Source: Azolla caroliniana
Lineage: Eukaryota; Polypodiophyta
Reading direction: 5' to 3'
DNA length: 64,000 bases
NCBI GenBank assembly: GCA_043228905.1
Contig: JBHGNT010000003.1
Location: 10,540,001-10,604,000, forward strand
Shown: positions 1 to 10,289 of the stretch, one piece after another
How the letters are laid out: each line of letters starts with the position of its first letter
How positions within the stretch are numbered: the first letter of the stretch is position 1
Made by a program: the position numbers and the translations under genes
Notes under the pieces: generated by a model
Databases searched by the model: none
Told to the model about the DNA's origin: nothing
The model's input: the letters and a program-made list of their open reading frames with translations, nothing else

Positions 1-505
1 CGGGTACTCCACATCCGGTTTCGGCCGAGGCCTATCGGCCTCGACCGAGTTTACTCATCAATATTGTTCTTCTCACTTCCCATCCGGAGGGACCTGTTTC
101 CTAACATCCGGAGAAGGTCACATATGTAAATAGGTTTTGTACTATGCTTGTTTAGGCCATATTTGTAAATAACCTCAAAGTTATATAAGTATAAATATAA
201 CTAGGGCAAAACTATGTGTAATAGAGTCCATTGTGTAAGTGTAGAGTGTTCTTGACTGTGTAACTGTGAGATAGCGTGAGAGAGAGTGTGTGTTGTTGCA
301 TCTCTGTTGTAGTCGCCATTAGCGAAGAAGATGAGCTCGAGGTTGTTGCTTGCGGGTCTCCTTGTATTTCCTCTTTCATAGTGAAACAGTTCGGAGTTTG
401 GGGACTCCCGTGGTTTTTCCCTATTAGGGTTTTCACGTAAATTATTTTGTATCTCTATAATTCGGAATATGTGTTTCTGTATTATGTTTTTTGTCGATTA
501 AATCT
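1..505 (+). repeat. copia LTR fragment (family A)
   Basis: Plus-oriented LTR sequence. It contains the family landmark CATCCGGAGGGACCTGTTTC (76-95), a TATA-like run near 182-197, the segment ACTAGGGCAAA, a GA-rich stretch and the late motif CCCGTGGTTTTTCCC. The same order of landmarks occurs in the LTRs at 1902-3126, 32395-33177 and 41907-42439. The left end runs off the window and the right end abuts a minus-strand copia RT fragment. The exact right border is uncertain by a few tens of bases. Confidence 0.7.
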
Positions 506-937
506 TTCCACATCTTGTATGTGAATCTAGAACACTGTTTTGACATCCAACTGTTCGATCTCCAAATCCATCCTAGCAGCTATGCTCAGAACAGTTCGGA
601 TGGATGTCATTTTCACGACTGGTGTGAATATCTCGTCAAAGTCGACACCCTTCTTCTGTTGAAACCCCTTTACCACTATGTGGGCTTTATATTTGGGTCT
701 ACTGTCAAGTTCTCTAGTCTTCACTTTGTAGACCCACTTGTATCTAAGTGCTCTCTTACCTTTTGGTAGCTCCACCAAGTCATAAGTATAATCTTTGTGC
801 ACTCAACTATTTCTCTTTATGCTCATTAGCTATGGCCTCTTCACAGCACTTAGGCTCACCTTCATTAGTCAAGAGAATGTATTGACTGGCATATGCAGTC
901 AGTGTTTTCCTTTCTGTGAGTGGGTATGTCATTTCTC
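505..937 (-). pseudogene. copia reverse transcriptase N-terminal fragment
   Basis: Minus-strand relic of Ty1/copia pol. The residues LVELPKGKRALRYKWVYKVK, VVKGFQQKKGVDFDEIFTPV and LDVKTVF are the fingers/palm start of copia RT. An upstream stretch (about 807-930) in another frame gives the linker before RT, so at least one frameshift or stop is present. The RT stops at the DVKT motif, well before the YVDD active site, and the right end is cut at 938 by a gypsy LTR. It is closest to the RT fragments at 7614-8013 (-) and 31150-32384 (+) in this window. It cannot encode a working enzyme. Confidence 0.8.
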
Positions 938-1257
938 TGTTAGAGTTATGTTCTAAAGTAAGCATATGATAAGGATAACAAAGATAGATTAATAAGAAAG
1001 GAGAGAGAGAGAACGAAGGGTGCCGATCCACCCGACCACCCCCGAAGAGATGATGAAATAAGGGTGGCTAGGCCTCATATTTATAGCCAAACACAGGCCC
1101 TCAAGCAAGTTCGCAATTGGCCTAATGGGTTGTCTCAATCCCGAGGATTAAAAGTAATCATCCCCTTCTTTACACTCTCATTTAACCCTCACACTTTATC
1201 CACATGTATAGAATACTACGGGTTCACATGGGATATTATATGGTCATGCCCGTAACA
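938..1257 (-). repeat. gypsy-B LTR (3' LTR, minus)
   Basis: Minus-oriented LTR running from TGTTACGGGCATGACC (complement of the 1257 end) to TAACA (complement of TGTTA at 938). It is followed at 1258 by a polypurine tract and the gypsy-B pol end. At 320 bp it is shorter than the 455-bp copy at 47235-47689, so it has lost internal sequence, including part of the promoter-proximal region. Confidence 0.8.
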
Positions 1258-1802
1258 TACTCCCCCCCTCTTTAAAACATTGTACTCTTGCAATGGAAAG
1301 TTAGGGAAGTTAATTCTAAGAGTATTTTCGCGTTCCCATGTGGCATCTTTGATAGATTTTTCCATCCATTTAATTTTAAATTCTCCATGTGGAAAATATT
1401 TTGTTTTAACATCGAGAATTCTTTCTAGTACATGTGGTTTAGAAGATAATTCTTCAGACGTAACCAGAGTTTCAGTTGTCATTGTATTGTCCCCAAAACC
1501 AAGAAGTTCTTTTAGATGACTTACATGAAAAACTGGATGGATTTCAACACAATTAGGAAGAGCGAGATGATAGACTAATGAACCAATGCGTTTGAGGAAT
1601 ATAAAAGGTCCACAAAACCGTGGGGCTAACTTACCGCACTTACCCCTAGACAACGTCTTAGAATTGTGAGGTAGACGTAAAAATACTTTCTATCCAAGGT
1701 TGAATACACGAGGTTGCCTATTATGATTGGCATAAAAACGCGCTATATCTTGAGTTGTTTTTATATAATTCTCTCATGCAATCTGCAACATATCTTGCAT
1801 AT
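1258..1802 (-). pseudogene. gypsy-B pol C-terminal fragment
   Basis: Minus-strand end of Ty3/gypsy pol. The visible parts are the integrase C-terminal region ([34 protein letters not shown]) and a chromodomain-like tail ([27 protein letters not shown]). The sequence is colinear with residues near the end of the open pol at 43976-47248, with one frame break around 1630-1690. The next base, 1803, starts an unrelated copia tail in the opposite direction, so the fragment is truncated on its 5' side. Confidence 0.85.
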
Positions 1803-1891
1803 CGGATATGCTGACGAATGTGTTGTTAGCCGAAAAGCTAAACGTGTGTCGATAGAGAGCCGGTTTGGTGAAGTACCCCATCTCAGAGTGA
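1803..1891 (+). pseudogene. copia-A pol tail (RNase H C-terminus)
   Basis: About 30 codons of the end of a copia RNase H: DMLTNVLLAEKLNVCR, an internal stop, then AGLVKYPISE and TGA at 1889-1891. The 31152-32384 copia ends in the same way (DMLTKVLIPDKLDACRRR). A polypurine tract, GAAGGGGGAG, follows directly at 1890-1899, then an LTR. Everything upstream of 1803 is missing. Confidence 0.75.
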
Positions 1892-1937
1892 AGGGGGAGT
1901 TTGTTGGGAAACAGGTCCCTCCGGATGGGAAGAGAAG

Positions 1938-2208
1938 TGACAAGAACTACGCACTCCTGATGAACAATGCTCGGCCACAACCAAGCTTAGAATCAAACAC
2001 AGAAAAATGGGAATGAATGCACGACACAATGGAGAGAAGAGTACACAGGATGTTAACGTGGAAAACCCAAACTAGGGAAAAAACCTCGGCAGCCCACAAA
2101 CTGCAAACTATCACTATATCACAATGTACAATGGTAAAGCCCCGAGGCAACGACCTCGAGCTTGTTATCTTCGCCACAGGCGGCGGTTACAACAGAGGCA
2201 ACGACCTC

Positions 2209-2254
<46 letters not shown>

Positions 2255-2629
2255 CATTGTTGCGCTCTAATCTTGCGCCAACAAGAATGACAACATTATC
2301 ATTAAGTTTGCCCTAAGTCATATTTATACTAAAATGACTTTTCGGCTATTTACAAATATAGCCCCAATGGACTCTCAGAAACATATTTACGAATATGTCC
2401 CTTTATCCAGTGAGCACTCCTCACCAAGCCTGCATCATCCGGCGCTTGCCGAGCACTCATCATCCGGTTCTCACCGGGTCTTCCGTTTCCGGGTACTCCT
2501 CTCCGGTTCTCATCGGGTCTTCCGTTGCCGGGTACTCCTCATCCGATTCCCACCGGGTCTTTCGTTGTCGAGTACTCCTCATCCGGTTCTCACCGGGTCT
2601 TCTCATCCGGAGGGACCTGTTTCCTAACA
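1938..2629 (-). mobile_element. solo copia LTR, minus, TSD AGAAG
   Basis: A complete LTR in reverse orientation. Read on the minus strand it starts TGTTAGGAAACAGGTCCCTC (2629 leftwards) and ends CTTGTCA at 1938. It is flanked by perfect 5-bp duplications AGAAG at 1933-1937 and 2630-2634, which is the expected mark of an LTR element reduced to a solo LTR. It contains a CT microsatellite and three to four imperfect 40-bp tandem units (about 2436-2597). It sits inside the 3' LTR of a relative. Confidence 0.9.
2212..2251. repeat. (TC)n microsatellite
   Basis: Uninterrupted CT dinucleotide run of about 40 bp inside the solo LTR. A GA/CT run at the same place in related LTRs (for example 32888-32902) suggests the tract is part of the LTR family. 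Confidence 0.95.
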
Positions 2630-3126
2630 AGAAGAACCGATTTGGTGAGTAACTTGGCCGAGGCCGAAACCGATATCGAAATCGAAAACCGAAATCGTTT
2701 CGGAAAACTATAATTGTAAATAGTCTAAAATGCCTCTTGGGGGTTATACTTGTAAATAGCCAGAAAGTTTCTTTTGTTTATAAGCAACTACGGCAAACTT
2801 TAGTAAGTAGTAGTTGATCATTATTGTAACGTTAGAATGAGGTAGGTGCCTCTGTAACAATGAGTGAGAGAGAGTGCGTAACTCTATAGCCGTTTGTTAG
2901 ACAAAGGAGAACTCAAGGTCGTTGCCACCGAGTTCCGTATTTTGTACTTCCTCTCTACCATAGTGATATGTTTTTCTGGAGGTTTGTGGACCCCCGTGGT
3001 TTTCCCCATTTCAGGTTTTCTACGTAAAATATCTGTGTCTTCACGTTTTTCTATCTGTGTACTAGTTCTTGGTTTCTACACACGAATACGAACGTGAAAC
3101 CGGTTGTGGCCGGTCGATTCCTATCA

Positions 3127-3410
3127 TTCTACATATTTAGCAAGTCTTTATCATTTCAAAAAAGTTTTAAAAACTTTAGATTCTTTTTTTGAAAAAACAA
3201 CTTTAAATTTTAATAAGTATTTAACGTATTTACAAGTATTCTATGTATTTAAAATATTCTACACGTATTCTAAGTATTTAACGTATTTTATTATATAAAA
3301 TATGTATTCTAGGTATTTTTACAAAAAGTTGAAATGCTTGTAGAATATTTAACATGCATATTCTACATGTATTTTATGCTAAGTATTCTACAACAATGAC
3401 ATCGACGTCC
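3127..3410. repeat. AT-rich dispersed repeat, copy 1
   Basis: Shares long blocks with 4850-5110, such as ATCATTTCAAAAAAGTTTTA and GAAAAAACAACTTTAAATTT. The rest is built from variants of GTATTCTAC / GTATTTAACG. No coding potential and no terminal repeats were recognised, so the class is unknown. Confidence 0.75.
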
Positions 3411-3589
3411 TAGAATTTCATGGGAAGCAAGCAAAAAGATCCAAAATATGCATAAAAACATAATTTTGTGATCCAGTTGGATGCAAGATATGGAAAAAGG
3501 GTTTGGTAGATGGGATGCAACACATTTGCTTTATGATGCATCACTAGATTCCTGTGTAAATGAGGCCCTTTCGCAACACCAATGTATCA

Positions 3590-4002
3590 CGACATGGGAC
3601 AAATGTGGAGGCTCATGCTTCACGCATTATTCTTCGTGGAACTAGGAAACCGTAAACATTGATACATGTTAGAGCCCATCCTGGTGTTTGCCATTTGAAC
3701 CATTGGTTCCATGCAACTTAGCTCACATGCATTGCGATATGAGATGGGGCGTTGGGGCACAAGTGATGAAAGTGGTCGATTATGCACATTGTACCCTAAA
3801 CAAGAACAAGTTCGAGAGCCTAAGTATCACACTTTGATACAATGCGCTACTTTTGATCATATTCGACCATGTTTTCCACGCATCTTCAACCAAACCAAAT
3901 CCTTGCATGAATTTGTCTCACAACCTCAAAGTGCACTCTCGATTGCAACATTCATTGGTAACGTTCTTGAACATCGAGAGTTCCTACTCACTTTCACATG
4001 AT
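3590..4002 (+). pseudogene. LINE ORF2 C-terminal relic
   Basis: The translation around 3711-4001 (SHALRYEMGRWGTSDESGRL, LCTLYPKQ, YHTLIQCATFDHIRP) resembles the Cys/His-rich segment after the reverse transcriptase of plant non-LTR elements (C, C, H, C spacing with a HALR..GRW lead). Upstream residues are broken by stops. Assignment rests on the motif pattern only. No RT core is seen near it. Confidence 0.5.
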
Positions 4003-4849
4003 ACATGTGAAATGTAATATTTTTGGTCTAATAGGTAATATCCTCTAACGGCAATAATGGAATCTATTTATCTATCTATCTAACTGTCTCTGTGTTATGC
4101 ATTGACTAAGGAACAATTTATTACAGCAACATGGTCGCATGATTATTTTTTATATTTTAAAACTAGAAGTTGAGATAATTGTTTTGAGTACTTGCATGCT
4201 TAAATAAGACATTAATGATAAAATACATAAGCAAAACAATGTAATGTAGAATTGGGTCAATAATGGATCGTGTGCTAAACATTGCTTATAGAAATTTGAT
4301 ATAGTGTCCAACATGGTTCGATGCCATCAAAGGTTGTCGATGAGGTGCTGGAAAATTTTGGTGGAAGCTCACATTCCTTCTCCATTGAGCCAATTGCAAC
4401 CATGTGTATTCTTTACAAGAAACAACGATAAAATTACAAGATTAAGCACATGCTTGTAATGAGAGGGAAATGACATTTTGATATATTGTGGATTTGCAAG
4501 AAATGGAGATTACTTGCTATGAAGAATATAGCATTGCAAATCCAGGATACTTGCATGCCTAAACTACAGACCAAGATAACAATCTTAGCAGTTGAGCAAG
4601 AGTCACAAATAAAATCAAATGTTGAATTGACGCATTAAACTCCAAAAACATTATATGAAAGAGAGAAACAAAAGCAAAATGTTGTTATTAGAGGAATGCA
4701 AGAATAATAATTAGAGAATGCACTCTCCCTTGCCACTTAGTTGTTAAAAAAATGCATATTCTAGGTTTAGAATACGTTTTAGAATACGTTTTAGAAGACT
4801 TTGAAGTATTCTATACGTATTCTACGTTTTAGAACTTCCATTTTTCAAA
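4003..4849. other. gene-free AT-rich stretch
   Basis: No open frame, RNA gene or terminal repeat recognised. The right end (about 4740-4849) has GTATTCTA / TTTTAGAATACG motifs like those of the flanking AT-rich repeats. Confidence 0.6.
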
Positions 4850-5110
4850 TTTTCACGTATTCTAAAAATTTGATGTATTCTACGTCATTAACAAGTATTT
4901 ATCATTTCAAAAAAGTTTTAAAAATTTTAGATTTCTTTTTTGAAAAAACAACTTTAAATTTTAAGAAGTATTTAACGTATTTTACAAGCATTCTACGCGT
5001 ATTCTAAGTGTTTAACATATTTTATTTGTAAAATAAATATTTCAAGTATTTTTTTTAAAAAGTTAGAATACTTAGTATATGTATTATATGCAAAGTATTT
5101 TACAACAATG
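4850..5110. repeat. AT-rich dispersed repeat, copy 2
   Basis: Direct-orientation partner of 3127-3410, aligned over about 250 bp with scattered substitutions. The two copies bracket a LINE-like relic, which could mean a segmental duplication or a pair of terminal repeats of an unrecognised element. Confidence 0.75.
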
Positions 5111-5639
5111 CCTTGCCAGGAATATCATAAATTTCTTTGAAGATTTGTTATGCATAACGTGATGGTATATGGAGCAAATAGAGTTGGTACGAAGGGCAAA
5201 AGGGGGAATCATGTTGAGCCATTGTTTGCATAGTCTTAGATGATTGGAAAAGAGGTATCATTTTATATAGTAGAAAGATGTACCTAAAAGGTGCAAATTT
5301 CTTCAAGTATCAAAAGATTGAACACCAAAGGAGCAAGTACAAATTAGGCAAGACTATGCAGCAAGAAAAGGAATTGAAAATTCATAGCAGTGATGACCTA
5401 TGGGATTGCCTCAAGTTTGTAAATTATGTTTTGGAATTCTAAAGGATATTCATAGAATAAAGGCTTAGGATTAAGAGACGAAGCTAAGGGTATCAATATT
5501 ATATTTTCAAAGGTGAAACTTAGGAACGTGAGGCGAAATGTAGACCTACTATTGGTAACTACATCATAAAATATATGAGGTCCCACACTAGTAGTATTGG
5601 CGACATGTATATATAGTAAGGTCTTGGAAAACTACATAT
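5111..5639. other. no recognisable gene
   Basis: AT-rich DNA with stops in all frames. It may be the decayed start of the LINE endonuclease relic that becomes readable at about 5640, but no motif supports this. Confidence 0.5.
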
Positions 5640-6350
5640 AAGTATGTAAGTATGATTAATACAAAAGATATATGTGGGTTGAAGTAACATTATGTAAAGA
5701 TAAACTTTATTTGGCATGTTGTTATATTCCTCAAAGAGAATTTGACTTCTATAATTTGTATGAGCTAGTTCATGATGATTTTATTTTTTATGTATATGTT
5801 AATATTCTTGACAAATGAGAAGATTGAAAATGTGTTGGTTCTAGGTTATTTTAATGCTAGATTTGGAACCTATCAAAAAGTGGAAGTTAATGATAATGCA
5901 CTGGTGTCATATTTGACGCATGACTCAAATGGTTATATTATTTCATATTATGGTAAGGCTTCTCATACACATGCTTAAATTCACAAACTTAAATATTCTC
6001 AATGATGCCCATGCATTTCTAACAATAAATTTTTTGATGTTTCTTTTAGCCTCAAGAGGTGGAAGTCTAATTAACTATGTATTGGTGCAACAATGTGATG
6101 TATCCATAGTGAATACATTCAATATTGGCCTCACTAGACTCAAACCACAAACCCTTATACTTCTACATTGCAACCAATGCATTATAGTACAAATGGAAAA
6201 GAGGTACACTATGAAATTGTAATGATTCAACAAGAGTTTGATGAAGTTGACTCATGACATGAGAAGTCTCTCAACTTGTATCGAACTGGAATGGTTCGAC
6301 AAGAGCGCGAGGCTCCAATTTATAAGTAATGTGTGAGTTAGGAATGATGG
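5640..6350 (+). pseudogene. LINE endonuclease-domain relic
   Basis: Plus-strand remains of an apurinic-type endonuclease of a non-LTR retrotransposon. The order LYLACCYIPQREFDFYNLY, then VLVLGYFNARFG, then LINYVLVQQCDVS matches the usual EN landmarks (the GDFNAR motif here reads GYFNAR, so the catalytic Asp is Tyr). At least two frame changes and several stops separate the blocks. The 3' end is cut at 6355 by a gypsy LTR. Confidence 0.65.
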
Positions 6351-6354
6351 TCTA

Positions 6355-6770
6355 TGTTACGGGCATGACCATATAATATCCCGTGGTAAGTTTTATTGTA
6401 GTATTTTATTACACATGGATAAAGTGTGAGGGTTAAACGAGAGTGTAAAGAAGGGAAGGATTACTTTTAATCCTTGGGATTGAGACAACCCATTAAGGCC
6501 AAGTGTGAACTTGCCTGGGGGCCTTAGGTTTGGCTATAAATATGAGGCCTAGCTACCCTCATTTATCATCCCTTGACTACGTCGAGACTCTGTCCTTGTG
6601 GTGTATCAACTCTTGTAGCAAGCACGCCAATACCAGGTACGACTCGATGCCACAACGGTGGTATGGGGCGCTGATCGAGGTTCGAGTCCGTCTCGATCCC
6701 TTCACTCAAGGGTGGTCAGTGGATCGACGCCCTTCTTTCTCTCTCTCCTCTCTTATTTTTCTATCTATCT
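6355..6770 (+). repeat. gypsy-B LTR, 3'-truncated
   Basis: Starts TGTTACGGGCATGACCATAT and follows the 47235-47689 LTR through the TATA segment (GGCTATAAATATGAGGCC, about 6531-6548) to the CTTTCTCTCTC tract. It stops about 35 bp before the normal TAACA end. The sequence then passes directly into minus-strand gypsy integrase, so this LTR replaced or truncated that element. Confidence 0.8.
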
Positions 6771-7432
6771 TGAATGAAGGGGCATGTTTGTCATGATGAT
6801 TTGCTAACCATTCAAAATTTTGTTGGGCTTGTTGAAGGCTGGTGTCAGAATTGGATGTACATCTCTTCTAATTGCTCCACGTGATGTTATGCATATGGAT
6901 TGATGGAGTCTTCCATCTCAACTAAGAAAGACCACATACGATGTTGGCCAAAGACTAAAAAGAAGGGAGTTTTCTTTGTAGAAGGATGAAAATATTATTA
7001 TAAGGAAACTCTACCTTGGGGAGCCAATTAACCCAATTATCTTGTTGATAGGAGATCAAACATCATAAATATTGCTCCAAGGTTTGATTACTTTAATTTG
7101 TTTGACCATTGCTTTATGGGTGATGCCCAAAGGATACTAATCTATGATCTCCAAAAGTTCCAAGATACATTTCCAAAAACTAGTGATGAATTGTGGGCGT
7201 CAATCACTAACAAATGGTATATTGTAGACTAGGATGGCGAAAAACTTCTAGAAGTAGAAATGAGGCTATGGCTTCGCTTATAGTTGATGAACACGGAATA
7301 AAATGTGCCTTTTCGGAGAAATGACCGATGACTGCGATAATGAAATCATAGTTGTGAGATTGTGGAAGTTAAGGTATAAAGTCGACGGAGATGCTTTTCC
7401 ATGGTTGCTCAGGTATTGGTAATGGATGAAGT
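6771..7432 (-). pseudogene. gypsy-E integrase core and C-terminus (second part)
   Basis: Minus-strand continuation of the gypsy at 17740-18690. Readable blocks in order are LPIPEQPWKSISVDF (start of the integrase core), a target-site loop resembling FTSFWKC.LELL, YQQDNWVNWLPKVEF, NIFHPSTKKTP, QLEEMYIQ and HAPSFK (C-terminal domain). Stops and frameshifts separate them. The protein frame resumes exactly across the inserted copia (7433-17739). The 3' end was lost where the 6355-6770 LTR abuts. Confidence 0.75.
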
Positions 7433-7613
7433 TGTGAGGAAAAAACGCTCCACTACAACCGAGTCTTAAACACTCAATGGAAGAACAAAAAAACAGAAAT
7501 GGAGATTAATACGCTTACATAGACAACAGAGAGGACACAGGATGTTTACGTGGAAAACCCTAATAGGGAAAAACCACGGGAGCCTACAAACTCCAACTAT
7601 CTCTATCAGAAGA
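7433..7613 (-). repeat. copia-2 3' LTR remnant
   Basis: Nearly the same as the corresponding stretch of the 5' LTR at 17239-17420, including the shared 20-mer AATGGAAGAACAAAAAAACA and the motif TGTTTACGTGGAAAACCCTA. It ends abruptly at 7613, where RT sequence begins, so an internal deletion removed about 320 bp of LTR and the end of pol. Confidence 0.85.
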
Positions 7614-9667
7614 GGACTTGCTTCAGTCCATATAAGCTCTTCTCCAATGGGCACACCAGGTGCTCCTTCCCTTTCTTGACAAATCCTTCCGGCTGTTGCA
7701 TGTAGATCTGTTCTTTGAGGTCACCATGCAGGAACGTCGTCTTGACGTCTAGTTGCTTGACCTCGAGGTCCATGCTTGCCACTATGCTCAGCACAATCCG
7801 GATGGATGTCATCTTTACTACCAGGGCAAAGATCTCATCGAAGTCCACTCCTTTCTTTTGATGGAAGCCCTTCACCACAATGCGGGCTTTGTACCTTGGT
7901 GGATTTCCCACATCTCCCGGTTTTAGCTTGTACAACCACTTGTTCCAGAGTGCTCTCTTTCCTTTCGGCAGCTCTGTCAATTCATATGTGTGGTTCTCAT
8001 GTAGGGAATCCATCTCATCCTACATGGCACTTAACCACTTGCGGTTGTGGGTGTCTTTCTTTGCTTCTTGGAAGCTTTCCGGCTCCCCCTCGTTGGTCAG
8101 CAACACATGCTCTGCATCCGGAAATCTCCGGGGGGGCTTCTCTCTCTTAGAGGGTATCTCTATCCTTGATCTTCGACCACTGGCACCTCCGTCTGTTTTT
8201 CATCCGAATCCAATTCTGGATCTTGTCCGGTTCCGGTGTCTAATTCTTCTTCGATCGGTCCAATTCTTTGTCCGAATCCGTCTGGTTCATCATGGTCTTC
8301 GGCTGGCATCCGGTTTCCGACCGGATGTATCCTAACATCTTCTAACCAATCTCTGTCAGTCAACTCAGAGTCCATTATCTTCTTCTCTGACTCCTAGTCG
8401 GCAATGTTCTTGTCTTCCCTGAAGATTATGTCTCAACCCCGAAAGACCTTGTCAACCAAGTCCCATACCCGGTAGTCAAACTCGTCATTGTTGTATCCAA
8501 GGAATATGCATGACCAGAACTTTGGATCCAACTTTGCTCTCTTCTCCTTTGCAACATGCACGCAAGGGAGGCAACCAAACACCATCAGATGCCGGTAAGA
8601 CATGTCTTTACCGGTCCATACTCTTTGTGGTGTGTCTCTGTCCAAGGGTTTTGAGGGTGATATGTTAATCACGTACGTCGTCGTCATCAACGCCTCAGTC
8701 CAAAACGTCTTGGATAGCTTAACATGTGCCAGCATGCTCCGGACTCTCTCCATCATAGTCTGGTTCATCTGTTTGGCCAATTCGTTCAGCTCCGGTATCT
8801 TCAGCACGGTGAATTTGAGCCGGATTCCCTTCGACCGACAGTGCTCCTCAAACTACCCTCGGTATTCTCCTCAGTTGTTTGCTTGAACCGGCTTCAGCTT
8901 CCGGCTGGTTTCTCTTTCCACTCTCACGTGGAATTCCTTGAAGAAGGATAATACCCGGTACTTCCTCTTCAGTGGTGAGACCCACAGCTTTCGGCTATGG
9001 TCATCTATAAACATCATGAAGTACTGCGATCTGGCATGTGACTTCGCGTCCAGTTGGCATACATCGGTATGCACAAGTTCTAGCGGTGCATTCCGTCTTG
9101 ACGATGGTCTCGACCGGAAAGAGGTTCAATTCTGCTTGCCGGCCAAGCAATCGGTGCACTTCTCAAGCTACACGTCCTTCACCTCCAGAATGAGGTTATC
9201 TTCGGCAAGTTTTCTCATTCCTTTCTGACTCATGTCACACAACTTCTTGTGCCACAGCTCACTGGCATTTCCGGATGCCACGTTCACTTCCTCTCGACAA
9301 ATCCGAGCATGCATCAGGTACAACGTGTTGATCTTCCGGGCTCAAGCCACGATTAGGCTCCCTTTGCTGAACTTCATGACTCCATTCCGGATGCTACCCA
9401 TGTAGCCTTCATCATCTAGCTGACCGGTTGATATCAAGTTCAACCAAACCTCCAGAATGTGCCAGACATCCTTCACCAACAACTTGCAACCGGTTGACGT
9501 CGTCAACCACACGTCTCCTATGCCGATAATTCGGCATGGACCTTCATTTCCCATCCGGACAAAACCGTGATCTCTGGCTCTGTAAGATGAGAAGCACTTC
9601 CGGTCGAGGGTAAGATGGAACGACACGCCGAAGTCGACAACCCATGTCGTTTCGTCATTGACAAGGT
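7614..9667 (-). pseudogene. copia-2 protease, integrase and RT start
   Basis: Degenerate copia pol. Reading leftwards from 9667: the protease loop TTWVVDFG (Ser of the usual DSG is Phe), VKDVWHI; the integrase core (FMMFIDDHSRKLWV, 8871-9074); the integrase end with the proline/rescue motif region ELAKQMNQTMMERVRSML and FLGYNNDEFDYRVWD (8433-8807); an acidic linker (8160-8375); then RT (LPKGKRALWNKWLYKL, GVDFDEIFALVVKM, LDVKTTFLHGDL, GFVKKGKEHLV, 7614-8013). It is broken into at least five frames. RT ends before YVDD at a deletion. The first codons join in frame with the gag half at 16326. Confidence 0.85.
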
Positions 9668-9711
9668 TGTAAACGTAAGTGTTTGCGGAAGCGTAAAACA
9701 GAGAACAACAC

Positions 9712-9750
<39 letters not shown>

Positions 9751-10073
9751 ACAATTTCAAAATTATGTCAAGACACAGTATGCACTCTATGCTAAGTAGC
9801 ACTATTTATACAAGTCCTCTTGGGACTGACAGAAGTACCATGTACTTCAATGTTCACACGAGCATCTGACACTTACTACGAGACTATAGCTACCTAATAG
9901 TCTATCCTATACTAGGCTTCCGATTGGACTTCCGGTTACAGATTGCACCCGGCCTCCACTGCTTGCCTGTTTGGTTGCTCACCGTCATACCGATCCGTTT
10001 CGCCCGATCCATCTCGCTTACCGGCTCCGGCTTATTCAGCCGATCCGGCTCCAGTTGAGCTTACCGCTCAACA
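9668..10073 (-). repeat. copia-1 3' LTR
   Basis: On the minus strand it starts TGTTGAGCGGTAAGCTC (10073) and ends CGTTTACA (9668). Contains a 34-bp GA run (about 9715-9748) and an antisense TATA-type motif, GTATAAATAG (complement of 9808-9817). It is followed on the element side by the polypurine tract at 10074-10085. Confidence 0.95.
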
Positions 10074-10085
10074 CTCCCCCTCAAG
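10074..10085 (-). other. copia-1 polypurine tract
   Basis: CTTGAGGGGGAG on the minus strand, immediately before the TGTTG start of the 3' LTR, where plus-strand DNA priming is expected. The same 12-mer recurs at 10804-10815, about 730 bp upstream. Confidence 0.85.
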
Positions 10086-10289
10086 CTCAACCTGAGGTGG
10101 GGTCGTAGTGTCGACCTCTGTGGCAGTCGGTTCTTCCAACCGACTTCTCCTAGCGTCACTCCGCCTTGCTCGCGCTCCTCGTCCGGTCCGGTCCCGTTTG
10201 CCGCGACCCCTTTGGTTCTGCGCGCCTCGACCCTCTCGGTCGGCATGTCTGCTCAATAGGCCCATCTCAGCACTCACGTTGCTGTGACT

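Larger units (their letters stand above)
1902..3126 (+). repeat. copia-A 3' LTR, split by a solo LTR
   Basis: Starts TGTTGGGAAACAGGTCCC right after the polypurine tract and ends CCTATCA at 3126. Bases 1902-1937 and 2635-3126 are the two halves; 1938-2629 plus one copy of the AGAAG target duplication were inserted between them. The second half runs colinear with the LTR at 41907-42439 (two short TTGTAAATAG blocks, a GTGAGAGAGAG region, a GGTTTTCCCC motif, and GGTTGTGGCC near the end). Confidence 0.85.
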
